From positions 1 to 57,996 of the forward strand of contig DAOTYX010000118.1 in assembly GCA_034434635.1 (NCBI GenBank): DNA of 57,996 nucleotides, written 5' to 3'. Position 1 is the stretch's first letter. The number at the start of each line of letters is the position of its first letter. The DNA is from DAOTYX01 sp034434635. Its GTDB lineage: Bacteria; Chloroflexota; Anaerolineae; B4-G1; DUEL01. Position numbers and translations under genes: made by a program. Positions 48,276 to 55,169 of the stretch are shown here, one piece after another. The notes under the pieces were generated by a model. That model had not been told where the DNA came from. It saw only the letters and a list, made by a program, of their open reading frames with translations, and made no database searches.

Positions 48276-49535
48276 TCAATACAGGCGCGGCAGACGCTTC
48301 TTCCACGCCGTGGGCAGGATCGTGTCCACGGCATCGTCCACAGTGACAATGCCCAGCATCTCGCCCGTCCGGCTGTCCACTACCGGGACGGCCAGCAGGT
48401 CGTACTTGGCCATCAGGTAGGCCACATCCTTCTGCGAGGCGTAGGGGTCGACGGTGACCGGCGATTCTTCGGCCTCCTCATCAAGTGGGCGGTCGGGTTG
48501 GGCCATGACCAGGTCGCGCAGACTGACCACGCCGCGCAGGCGCCGCTCGGGGTCGAGGATGTACACGTAGTACATCGCCTCGTCGTCCTGGGCATCGGGC
48601 GACCTCCGCAGGTAGTCCAGCGCTTCGGCGGCGCGCAGGCCCACCGGCACCCAGGCGAACTCGGTGGTCATGATGCCGCCAGCGGAGTCCTCGGGGTAGC
48701 CCAGCAGTGCCTGGACGTCCTCGGCGTCCTCGTCCTCCATCAGGTCTAGGAGGCGGGCGCTGGTCTCCGTCGGCAGATCGGCCAGCAGGTCGGCCGCCTC
48801 GTCCGGTCCCATCTCCTCCAGGATGTCGGCAGCCCGTTCGGGGGCCAGTTGGGAGAGGGCGGCCACCTGGACCTCGGGAGGGCTTTCCTCGAGGGTGTCG
48901 GCCAGGGTCTCATTGTCCAGCCGGGAGAGGAGGGCCTGACCGGTCCTGCGGTCCAGGTCGTTGAGGATCGCGGCGATGTCGGCGGGCGGCAGGCGGCTGA
49001 TCCTCTCGCGCGAGATGCGCAACCGCAGCGGGTCGCCGTGCTGCAGGGGGGCGACGTCCTCCCAGGGGATCACGCTCTCGGGCAGGCGGCGGCGCAGGCG
49101 GCGGGCCAGCGCGACGGCGGGCCGCTCGACTCCCAGGCGCCGCAGCAACCCCCGGCCGCCCACGTCCACGCCGGTCAGGCAGAAGTGGTCATTCACCCGC
49201 GCGATCTGCAGGTCATTGACCCGCACCACGCGCCGCCCCTCGGTGTCCACGACCTGGCGGTCCAACACCCGCTCGCCAAGCGGCAGGACCTCGCCGTGCG
49301 GCGTGTAGGGGGTGATCTCCTCCCTGGGGACTCTGAGCACGACTTCGGGGAACAGTTCGCTGATCTGCTCGGCGGGGATCAGATGGGCTGGCGCGCCGTG
49401 GTCCTTCAGCACCAGCGCCACAACGGGGGGGAACGGCTGTTCCAGGTTTCCCACCAGGATGTCGGCGCACCGCCCAACGGGGCGGCTCCAGGCATCCCAA
49501 ACCTTGCGACCTCGGACCTGGCTCAGGTACAACAT
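48276..49535 (-). CDS. PRC-barrel / MgtE_N / CBS-pair protein
   Basis: A 419-residue soluble protein. Residues ~1-130 contain PRC-barrel-like sequence (LSQVRGRKVWD... and VVDTEGRRVVRVNDLQI). Residues ~165-285 are the superhelical MgtE N-terminal domain (IAAILNDLDRRTGQALL, ERAADILEEMGPDEAADLLADLP). Residues ~290-405 are two CBS repeats (GGIMTTEFAWVP... and ESPVTVDPYASQKDVAYLM). The MgtE membrane channel domain is absent. In MgtE these cytoplasmic domains sense magnesium, so here they probably gate or regulate the Nramp-related transporter encoded 19 bp downstream. The ribosome-binding site is TAGGAGGAGCCC. A structured ~270-nt leader lies upstream. Confidence 0.93.
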   Translation of the reverse strand: MLYLSQVRGRKVWDAWSRPVGRCADILVGNLEQPFPPVVALVLKDHGAPAHLIPAEQISELFPEVVLRVPREEITPYTPHGEVLPLGERVLDRQVVDTEGRRVVRVNDLQIARVNDHFCLTGVDVGGRGLLRRLGVERPAVALARRLRRRLPESVIPWEDVAPLQHGDPLRLRISRERISRLPPADIAAILNDLDRRTGQALLSRLDNETLADTLEESPPEVQVAALSQLAPERAADILEEMGPDEAADLLADLPTETSARLLDLMEDEDAEDVQALLGYPEDSAGGIMTTEFAWVPVGLRAAEALDYLRRSPDAQDDEAMYYVYILDPERRLRGVVSLRDLVMAQPDRPLDEEAEESPVTVDPYASQKDVAYLMAKYDLLAVPVVDSRTGEMLGIVTVDDAVDTILPTAWKKRLPRLY

Positions 49536-49585
49536 GGGCTCCTCCTAAGGTGGGCTGTATCCCCGAGACGCCACCGGCCAGGCAC

Positions 49586-49618
49586 GGAAAAGGGGCCGCG
49601 GAACGGAGTGCGGCCCCT
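49586..49618 (-). terminator. attenuator-like terminator in the leader of the MgtE_N/Nramp operon
   Basis: On the minus strand GGGGCCGC pairs with GCGGCCCC over a ~10-base loop and is followed by TTTTCC. It lies ~190 nt after the predicted transcription start and ~50 nt before the first gene, so it would abort the operon unless refolded. Confidence 0.75.
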
Positions 49619-49806
49619 GGCGGCTCACCACACCTCAGGAGGAAAGGCCGTCAGGCCGCTCCGCCGGACTCCTTTTGGGACGTGCAACGTTTTGACGGGT
49701 CTGCGGCGTCCTGCTTTGTCTCGTTAGTTTCTCTGGATGATTCAGACATCGCGTCTCACACGGCCTCGGCACGGCGAGGCTCTCTGGGCAAACATGAGCC
49801 CACAAG
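49619..49806 (-). promoter_or_regulatory. long 5' leader of the MgtE_N/Nramp operon, possible riboswitch or leader-peptide region
   Basis: The ~190 nt between the promoter and the leader terminator can form several hairpins, including GCCTCG-CCGTG-CCGAGGC. It also contains a 17-codon ATG frame at about 49795-49742 (MFAQRASPCRGRVRRDV) rich in arginine, without a clear ribosome-binding site. I do not see the M-box, yybP-ykoY or NiCo consensus. Control by ion binding or by translation of the short frame are both possible. Confidence 0.45.
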
Positions 49807-49812
49807 GAACGT

Positions 49813-49840
49813 ATTATACCCGAGAGCGTGGGCTTGTCAA
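49813..49840 (-). promoter_or_regulatory. consensus sigma70 promoter of the MgtE_N/Nramp operon
   Basis: On the minus strand both hexamers are perfect, TTGACA (49835-49840) and TATAAT (49813-49818), with a 16-bp spacer. Confidence 0.88.
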
Positions 49841-49850
49841 TCGAAGGGTG

Positions 49851-49910
49851 GTAGGACAACTGCGAGCAGTTGTCCTACAAAGCGGCCAGTCCGAGTTGGG
49901 ACACACCCGT
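49851..49910. repeat. interspersed palindrome, copy C (partial)
   Basis: The inner palindrome GTAGGACAACTGC-GA-GCAGTTGTCCTAC (49851-49878) is perfect. The right outer part (GTTGGGACACACCC) matches copy B, but the left outer arm is missing. It lies 11 bp upstream of the -35 box of the MgtE_N/Nramp promoter. Confidence 0.88.
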
Positions 49911-49948
49911 GGTAACTGCTGAGGTTGGCGGCTATTGCAGTTTGGCGG

Positions 49949-50107
49949 TAATTACCTGCCCGGCTGCCCGCCACCGTGTGCCGATTGGAAATCGGCCTTT
50001 CTGGGTGCCTGCGGCGCCAGGCGTCGGCCTGCGCCGACGCGGAAACAGCGGTCGGCGCAGGCCGACCGCAGGCCGAAGGCCTGAAGCGGGCGACTTCAGT
50101 CGGCGGC
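49949..50107. repeat. hairpin-rich interspersed element, copy 1
   Basis: It begins ACCTGCCCGGCTGCCCGCC and continues with the small hairpin GCCGATT-GGA-AATCGGC. A larger stem-loop region then pairs GTCGGCCTGCGCCGAC-type sequence with GTCGGCGCAGGCCGAC, and the element ends near CTTCAGTCGGC. The first ~55 bp are almost identical to copy 2 at 53684-53877. It lies just 3' of the ribbon-helix-helix-like gene. Confidence 0.85.
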
Positions 50108-50117
50108 AGCGCCGCTG

Positions 50118-50702
50118 CTATCGCCGGTGGGTCCAGCGGCGCCACCACGGCTCACGCGGCGAAGGCACAGCGGATGGTTCGATCTCGGAAGCAGGGAAGG
50201 GCGACGGCCGATGTTTCGTCGTCTTCTCCAGCGCCGCGAGCCGCTGCTGCAGCGCGTCCCGCTCGGCGCGCAAAGAGGTGACCAGCGCTGTTAGCCCTGC
50301 CACCTGGGTGCGGAGGGCGCCGTCGGTCAGACAGGCGGACTGATAGGCCTTCAGGAAGTCCCAGACCCGGCGTTTCATCACCGCATACTGCATCTCCATC
50401 TGACGCATGCGGCGCACCAGAAGGTCCAGTTCGTCCCGCGCTGGCGCATCATCCTGCTGGATCAGGGCGCGCGCCTTCTCTTCCAGAAAGGCCCCCAACC
50501 CCAGGGACAGCAAAGCCACGAATGCCTCTCCCCGGGGCCATTCCTGCTCTCTGGCCACAGCCTGAATCTGCTCCACCATCTCGGCGGTCAGATCTATGGA
50601 GACACGTACCAGGCCGCCAGGGAAGTATTCTGCCTCGAAATCCGCCGCCGGTATCTGGGCGCTGATCTCATCCAGCAGGTTTTCGCGGTGACTTTCATCC
50701 AT
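50118..50702 (-). CDS. ribbon-helix-helix-like coiled-coil protein
   Basis: A 194-residue protein. Residues ~30-76 (LVRVSIDLTAEMVEQIQAVA, then a turn and LLSLGLGAFL) have the strand-helix-helix spacing of CopG/Arc-type DNA-binding domains. Residues ~85-170 are charged, heptad-like coiled coil with a QMQYAVMKRR stretch. The tail is proline-rich and ends in WWRRWTHRR. It starts 17 bp after the second DUF6062 gene and so belongs to that operon. It may regulate the operon or form a dimeric scaffold; DNA binding is inferred only from the pattern. Confidence 0.75.
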   Translation of the reverse strand: MDESHRENLLDEISAQIPAADFEAEYFPGGLVRVSIDLTAEMVEQIQAVAREQEWPRGEAFVALLSLGLGAFLEEKARALIQQDDAPARDELDLLVRRMRQMEMQYAVMKRRVWDFLKAYQSACLTDGALRTQVAGLTALVTSLRAERDALQQRLAALEKTTKHRPSPFPASEIEPSAVPSPREPWWRRWTHRR

Positions 50703-50719
50703 CGGGTGTTCTGTTCTCC

Positions 50720-51496
50720 TCAGGTAAAGGCCGTACCGTCCGGTCCGCCGAAGAAGAGGGAGGCGCGCCGTGGTGCGTCTCGCTCGTCATCTGTCATTTC
50801 CTCGTGGCGGTACTGCCAGGTCTGCTTGCGAGCATATTCGCTCAGCGCCACCGAGAGCCGCTCCAGCCTGGCTTCGGTCGCGCCAACCAGAAAGCGCGCC
50901 TCGTCGGGATGGTCCGCCGTTGCCCGTTCGAGCGCCTGGCGCAGGTGGGGCAGGCAGAGGCCATCCGACGCGCCGTAAGATTCGCGGAAATCGGGGTCGG
51001 CGCAGCCCATGACCAGCCAGTGCATGTACCGTTCTTCGGCGTCGGTGCAGTGGACACACACGCGGCATGGTTCAGATGGGCTGATGCTGGTAGGTCGCCG
51101 GGCCGGCCCGGCCCATCCAAAGGCAGCCTTCAGGCGGGTCCACCCTCGCTGCCACCAGTGGGTGCACGGTTGCTGGGGGGCACGCAGGTGTGCTTCGAAA
51201 TGGCGCAGGCCACCCATCACGCGGTGAACCAGGTTCTCATAGATGATGCTGACGCCCAACCCGCTGCCGAACTGGCTGATTTCGGTGTGATAGAGTTGCC
51301 AGGTGTGCTCCGGACAGAATCCCAGGCTTCGCAGCAGGTGCACACGCGTGGTCACGTCGTTCACGTTTTCCCAGAGCAGGCGGAAGATGTAGCGATCGGC
51401 CACCCTGCGCTTGAGATGGCAAATCGGGCACCCCGGCTGGCGAAACGCCTCCCTGAGTTCGATCCAGGTCAGCATCGGGATCTCGTGATCGTTCAT
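50720..51496 (-). CDS. DUF6062-family zinc-knuckle protein (paralogue 2)
   Basis: A 258-residue protein from the ATG at 51496, which overlaps the upstream stop by 4 bp; the longer open frame overlaps the sister gene and is rejected. It carries two CX2C...CX2H sites: Cys23, Cys26, Cys61, His64 (GCPICHL and GFCPEH) and Cys144, Cys147, Cys181, His184 (PCRVCVHC and GLCLPH). This is the DUF6062 pattern and suggests two bound zinc ions in a helical fold. Between the two sites is a variable linker. Function of the family is unknown. It is a diverged paralogue of the protein encoded just upstream. Confidence 0.87.
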   Translation of the reverse strand: MNDHEIPMLTWIELREAFRQPGCPICHLKRRVADRYIFRLLWENVNDVTTRVHLLRSLGFCPEHTWQLYHTEISQFGSGLGVSIIYENLVHRVMGGLRHFEAHLRAPQQPCTHWWQRGWTRLKAAFGWAGPARRPTSISPSEPCRVCVHCTDAEERYMHWLVMGCADPDFRESYGASDGLCLPHLRQALERATADHPDEARFLVGATEARLERLSVALSEYARKQTWQYRHEEMTDDERDAPRRASLFFGGPDGTAFT

Positions 51497-52176
51497 CCCG
51501 TTCGGCGTTCTCCTGCCACGATGCCGGTCGCCCGTAGCCAGCTGTCTCCTTCCTGACCGAAGCCCTTGCCGATGAAGCAATAGTCGTATTTGCGGATCAG
51601 TTCCTCCAGTTCGCCTCGCAATCTTTCCAGTACTGAGCGCTGGAGGCGCAGCAACTCCTGGAGTTGGTCGGTGTTCTCGACCAGTTCCAGGGCGCGGGAG
51701 AAGTGGGGCACGCAGAGGCCGGACGTCTGCGACAGCGCGGCGATCAACGGGGCGTCGCTCAGGTACTTGAGCAGTGTGTGGATGGCGATTTCCTCCATAG
51801 CCCGCTGGTGAGCGCAGGCCGGGCACTCGGCGGTGGGGCGCAGCCGCTGAAGGACGTTCTGGGCACACTGCCGGGCGTTCTGGCCGGATGGCGTGACGCT
51901 GATGGCCTCCAGCACGGTGCCCAGCACGTCGTGTTGAATGATCGCCGTGCCCAGCACGACTCCGTGCCCCGCGGTGAACATCCAGGCATGAGTGTTGCAG
52001 AAGCCCCGGGCGTCGCGCAACGCTGTCCGCACGCCGAAGTCATTGACGCGCTCGTACATCGTGTCGTCCAGATAACTGCGCACGAATGCCAACGACAGGC
52101 GGCAGAGAGGACAGCCCGGTTTTGTGCACGCCTCGAGCAGGTCGGAGTACAGCCGGTCTTTTTTCGTCGTCTCCAT
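51493..52176 (-). CDS. DUF6062-family zinc-knuckle protein (paralogue 1)
   Basis: A 227-residue protein. The two zinc sites are Cys22, Cys25, Cys60, His63 (GCPLCRL and GFCNTH) and Cys118, Cys121, Cys155, His158 (ECPACAHQ and GLCVPH). A conserved ELEELIRKYDY helix follows, and the end has the DSWLRA segment common in the family. It is the first gene of a three-gene operon with its own promoter (52284-52311) and a terminator-like hairpin in the leader. The ribosome-binding site is weak (CAGGACAAGTCC). Cytoplasmic; function unknown. Confidence 0.9.
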   Translation of the reverse strand: METTKKDRLYSDLLEACTKPGCPLCRLSLAFVRSYLDDTMYERVNDFGVRTALRDARGFCNTHAWMFTAGHGVVLGTAIIQHDVLGTVLEAISVTPSGQNARQCAQNVLQRLRPTAECPACAHQRAMEEIAIHTLLKYLSDAPLIAALSQTSGLCVPHFSRALELVENTDQLQELLRLQRSVLERLRGELEELIRKYDYCFIGKGFGQEGDSWLRATGIVAGERRTG

Positions 52177-52193
52177 GGACTTGTCCTGAAACG

Positions 52194-52222
52194 AAAAGCC
52201 TCTACCTGAAAAGGTAGAGGCT
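52194..52222 (-). terminator. attenuator-like terminator before the DUF6062 operon
   Basis: A perfect 10-bp stem (AGCCTCTACC with GGTAGAGGCT) over a 6-base loop is followed on the minus strand by TTTTCGTTT. It lies after the operon promoter and ~20 nt before the first start codon, so it can stop the operon message early. It could also terminate read-through from the flavoprotein gene. Confidence 0.8.
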
Positions 52223-52283
52223 ATCAGTCATCCCAGACAATTGGCAGGCCAGGCCTGCTGGCGAGCCTCATCGCCAGCCGTGG

Positions 52284-52311
52284 ATTATAGGTTACTTTGG
52301 GCAGGTGTCAA
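52284..52311 (-). promoter_or_regulatory. consensus sigma70 promoter of the DUF6062 operon
   Basis: On the minus strand TTGACA (52306-52311) and TATAAT (52284-52289) are perfect hexamers, 16 bp apart. The leader of ~100 nt begins with a GGCTGGCGA...TCGCCAGC hairpin and then the terminator-like stem. Confidence 0.88.
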
Positions 52312-52318
52312 GACGGGG

Positions 52319-53668
52319 TTATCTGACGCGCGCCCATTCCTGTGCCGCCATCTGCACCGCGTCCCACGGCGTGCTGAGCGGCGGTGTGTAACTGAGGTCT
52401 ATGTCGCTCAACGCCTCCACCGTCATCCCGTTGAACAGCGCCGCGGCGAAAAGGTCCACCCGTTTGGAGACCTCTGCCGCCCGGTGACCGACGATCTGTG
52501 CTCCCAGCAGGCGGCCCGTCCGGCGGTCACCGGTGACCCGGAGGTGGAGGGTGTGCGCGCCAGGGTAGTAGACCTTGTGATCCCAGGTCTCGACCTGCAC
52601 GGTGAGCGGGTCGAAGCCGGCCTCGCGCGCTTCGGCGTCGCGCAGTCCCGTGCGGGCGGCGACCCGATCGAACACCTTGACCACCTGCGTGCCCAGCGTC
52701 CCGGCGAAGGTGGCCTGTCCACCGACCGCGTTCTCCCCGGCCACGCGCCCCTGCTTGTGCGCCGTGGAACCCAGGGGGAGATAGACGTACCGCTCCAGCA
52801 GCCGATGGTAGGTCTCGACGCAGTCCCCGGCGGCGGTGATGTGCGGGACGTTCGTCTCCATCGCGCGGTTGACGCGGATCGCCCCCCAGCGGCCCGTCTC
52901 GATGCCAGCGGCAGCCGCGAGGCGGGCATCCGGACGCACGCCGGTGGCCACCAGCACCAGGTCGGTCTGGACCTGGAATCCCCCGGAGCCGCTCACGACC
53001 AGCCGCTGCCCCTGGCGGTCAATGGCCTGCACCGCCACGCCGGTGGCGAAGGCGATGCCATGCCGGTTCAGTTCCTCGCCTACCAGCGATCCCAGCGGCG
53101 GGTCGAGCGTGGTGAGCACGGAGGGCAGGTACTCCACCAGCGTGACCTGCAGCCCGCGGCGGGCGAGGGCCTCGGCCATCTCCAGGCCGATGTAGCCGCC
53201 ACCGACCACCAGCGCGGAGGCGGGCGAGCGCGCTACCAGATGGTCGCGCAGGGCGAAGCCATCGGCCATCGTGCGCAGGAAGAAGACGCCCGGAAGTTCC
53301 AGCCCCTGGATGGGTGGACGGGCCGGGACGGCGCCGGTGGCGATGACCAGGCTGTCGTAGGGTATGTCCTGCGACCTGCCAGCCCCGTCCATGACCGTCA
53401 CCCGCCGACCGTGAGGGTCTATGACCTGGGCGGTGTGTTCCAACAGCAGGCGGATGGAATGGGCTTCGATGTCCTCCGCCTTGCGGTGGGCCAGGTCTTG
53501 CGGGTCGGCGACCTCGCCGCCGAGCCAGAAGGGGAGGCCGCAGATGGAGTAGTTGGGGTAGCGGTCGGCGACGACGACGGTGACCTCCCAGGCAGGGCTC
53601 ACCTCCCGCGCGCGCAGCGCCGCGCTGATGCCAGCGTCACTTCCGCCGATGATCAACAGATGGGGCAT
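52319..53668 (-). CDS. CoA-disulfide reductase / NADH oxidase-like flavoprotein
   Basis: A 449-residue pyridine-nucleotide-disulfide oxidoreductase of the group with a single active-site cysteine. The FAD site IIGGSDAGISAALRA is at ~6-20, the redox Cys43 is in NYSICGLPF, and the NAD(P) site VVGGGYIGLEMAEAL is near 153-167. The second FAD contact ITAAGDCVE is near 270, followed by the C-terminal dimerisation domain. Relatives reduce CoA disulfide, polysulfide, or oxygen to water or peroxide; these cannot be separated by motif alone. It is monocistronic, with a repeat element upstream and the DUF6062 promoter just past its stop. Confidence 0.92.
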   Translation of the reverse strand: MPHLLIIGGSDAGISAALRAREVSPAWEVTVVVADRYPNYSICGLPFWLGGEVADPQDLAHRKAEDIEAHSIRLLLEHTAQVIDPHGRRVTVMDGAGRSQDIPYDSLVIATGAVPARPPIQGLELPGVFFLRTMADGFALRDHLVARSPASALVVGGGYIGLEMAEALARRGLQVTLVEYLPSVLTTLDPPLGSLVGEELNRHGIAFATGVAVQAIDRQGQRLVVSGSGGFQVQTDLVLVATGVRPDARLAAAAGIETGRWGAIRVNRAMETNVPHITAAGDCVETYHRLLERYVYLPLGSTAHKQGRVAGENAVGGQATFAGTLGTQVVKVFDRVAARTGLRDAEAREAGFDPLTVQVETWDHKVYYPGAHTLHLRVTGDRRTGRLLGAQIVGHRAAEVSKRVDLFAAALFNGMTVEALSDIDLSYTPPLSTPWDAVQMAAQEWARVR

Positions 53669-53683
53669 TTTTCCTTACCTCGT

Positions 53684-53877
53684 AATGACCTGCCCGGCTG
53701 CCCGCCGCCGTGTGCCGATTGGAAATCGGCCTTTCTGAGCGCCTGGCGTTCCCCGCCTCCTGCGCCTGGCGTCGCCCTGCGCCGACGCCTTCACTTGCCG
53801 GTCGGCGCAGGCCGACCGCTGACCGCAGGCCCACGGAGGGCGGTTTCAGTCGGCGTTTTCAGGAGGGTGACTTCCAG
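53684..53877. repeat. hairpin-rich interspersed element, copy 2
   Basis: It begins ACCTGCCCGGCTGCCCGCC and matches copy 1 almost base for base for ~55 bp, including the GCCGATT-GGA-AATCGGC hairpin. It then carries the same GTCGGCGCAGGCCGAC stem with a different loop, and its end includes TTTCAGTCGGC. It directly abuts the miaA stop codon. It fills the whole miaA-flavoprotein gap. Confidence 0.85.
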
Positions 53878-54810
53878 TCACCGCACGATCCACCCCTCCA
53901 CGAACGCGCTCACCTCCTCCGCCACGTGTTCGGTGACCGTGAACCAGTGGATGGTCGGGTCGCTCAGGCGGAACCAGTTGTACTGGTGGCGGATGAAGCG
54001 GCGGGTGGCGCGCTGAATCTCCGCGACCACCTCTTCCAGCGTGGCCTGCCCCTCGAAGTAGGGCCGGAATTGCCCGTAACCCAGGCCCGACATCGCCGGC
54101 AGGTGCCAGCCGTAGCCGGCGGACAGCAGCCGCCGCACCTCTTCCTCCAGCCCCGCCGCCATCATCTGCGCGATCCGCGCGTCGGCGCGGGCATAGAGCG
54201 CGCCGCGCTCCATCGTCAGGCCCACCTGCAGCGTGCGGTAGGGCGGGGGCACCCGTTCCCGCTGAGCGGAGAAGGGCCGGCCAGTGCTCAGGCAGACCTC
54301 CAACGCGCGCACCAGACGGCGCAGGTTGCGCGGGTCAATCTGCGTTGCCGCCTGCGGGTCGAGCGCCGCTAGGCGGGCCACCAGGGCCGCTGTCCCCTCA
54401 CGACGGGCCTGCTCCTCCAGTTCCGCCCGCAACGCCGGGTCGGGCGGGACGGCGGGCGGGGACCATCCTTCCACCACCGCCCGGACGTACTGGCCGGTGC
54501 CGCCGACCAGGATGGGCAGCCGTCGGCGGGCGTGGATGTCGGCGATGGCCGCCTGGGCCAGCCGCCGAAACCGCGCCAGCCCCACCGTCTGATCGGGGTC
54601 GGCGATGTCAATCAGGTGATGGGGAACGCTGGCCCGCTCGGCAGGCGTGGGCTTGGCCGTGCCGATGTCCATCCCACGGTAGAAAAGACGGGAATCGGCA
54701 GAGACGATCTCCCCGTCCAGCCAGCGGGCCAGGACGAGGGAAAGCGCGGTCTTGCCCACCGCCGTGGGGCCGACGATGACCAGCAGGGGGAGCGACTCAG
54801 AGGTCTTCAT
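53878..54810 (-). CDS. miaA: tRNA dimethylallyltransferase
   Basis: A 310-residue enzyme of normal length, taken from the ATG at 54810 (in the longer frame the extra 11 residues do not fit the family). The P-loop GPTAVGKT is at 14-21, and SADSRLFYRGMDIGTAKP follows at ~38-55; most MiaA have SADSRQVYR there. The SGLGYGQFRPYFEG region and the closing RHQYNWFR segment are family hallmarks. It adds a dimethylallyl group to A37 of tRNAs that read U-starting codons, including the tRNA-Ser(TGA) in this window. It overlaps yraN by 14 bp. Confidence 0.97.
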   Translation of the reverse strand: MKTSESLPLLVIVGPTAVGKTALSLVLARWLDGEIVSADSRLFYRGMDIGTAKPTPAERASVPHHLIDIADPDQTVGLARFRRLAQAAIADIHARRRLPILVGGTGQYVRAVVEGWSPPAVPPDPALRAELEEQARREGTAALVARLAALDPQAATQIDPRNLRRLVRALEVCLSTGRPFSAQRERVPPPYRTLQVGLTMERGALYARADARIAQMMAAGLEEEVRRLLSAGYGWHLPAMSGLGYGQFRPYFEGQATLEEVVAEIQRATRRFIRHQYNWFRLSDPTIHWFTVTEHVAEEVSAFVEGWIVR

Positions 54811-55156
54811 ACACGTCCACCCGCAGCAGGCGACCAGCGGCATCCATCTCCACAGCGACCAGGCCCAGCCGCCAATCCACCTCGGCCGCTTCCTGCTCCG
54901 CCAGGTAGGACTCGGCCACGGCGGCCATGCGGGCCTGTTTGACCGGGGTCAGCGACTCCTCAGGAGAGCCGCACTCGGAGCCACGACGGGTGCGTACTTC
55001 GAAGAAACCCCAGGTGACGCCACGGCGGGCGATGATGTCCACCTCGCCAGCGGCGCAGCGCCAGTTACGGGCGACGATCTCATAACCACGCCGTGTCAAC
55101 TCCTGCGCGGCCAGTCTCTCTCCCTGTCGCCCCAGGCCGACACGTGCTCGTCTCAT
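54797..55156 (-). CDS. YraN/UPF0102 family predicted endonuclease-like protein
   Basis: A 119-residue protein with the UPF0102 pattern: GRQGERLAAQELTRRGYEIVARN at ~9-31, GEVDIIARR at ~37-45, FFEVRTRRGSECGSPEESLT at ~51-70 and the KQARM helix. The E...D...E-x-K set of PD-(D/E)XK nucleases is kept except that Lys is Arg (EVRTR instead of EVKTR), common enough in the family. Function is unproven; it is usually found next to DNA or tRNA housekeeping genes. The start lies 13 bp after the GT4 gene. Confidence 0.92.
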   Translation of the reverse strand: MRRARVGLGRQGERLAAQELTRRGYEIVARNWRCAAGEVDIIARRGVTWGFFEVRTRRGSECGSPEESLTPVKQARMAAVAESYLAEQEAAEVDWRLGLVAVEMDAAGRLLRVDVYEDL

Positions 55157-55169
55157 AGGGGTGGGTGGT

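Larger units (their letters stand above)
49536..50117. other. intergenic region, 582 bp: structured leader, promoter and two repeat elements
   Basis: No credible gene is seen here. Moving upstream from the MgtE_N gene, the region holds a terminator-like hairpin, about 180 nt of further leader, a consensus promoter (49813-49840), the third copy of the interspersed palindrome and the first copy of the hairpin-rich element. The hairpin-rich element ends close to the stop of the ribbon-helix-helix-like gene. Confidence 0.85.

Noticed and set aside
49536..49806. M-box, yybP-ykoY or NiCo riboswitch
   Set aside because: The conserved core segments of these RNAs are not present as far as I can read; only the general promoter, leader and terminator layout supports an ion-sensing leader.
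49635..49859. 74-codon minus-strand frame upstream of the MgtE_N gene
   Set aside because: It spans the consensus promoter and part of the palindrome and ends inside the leader, so it cannot be translated from the operon transcript; the composition is not protein-like.
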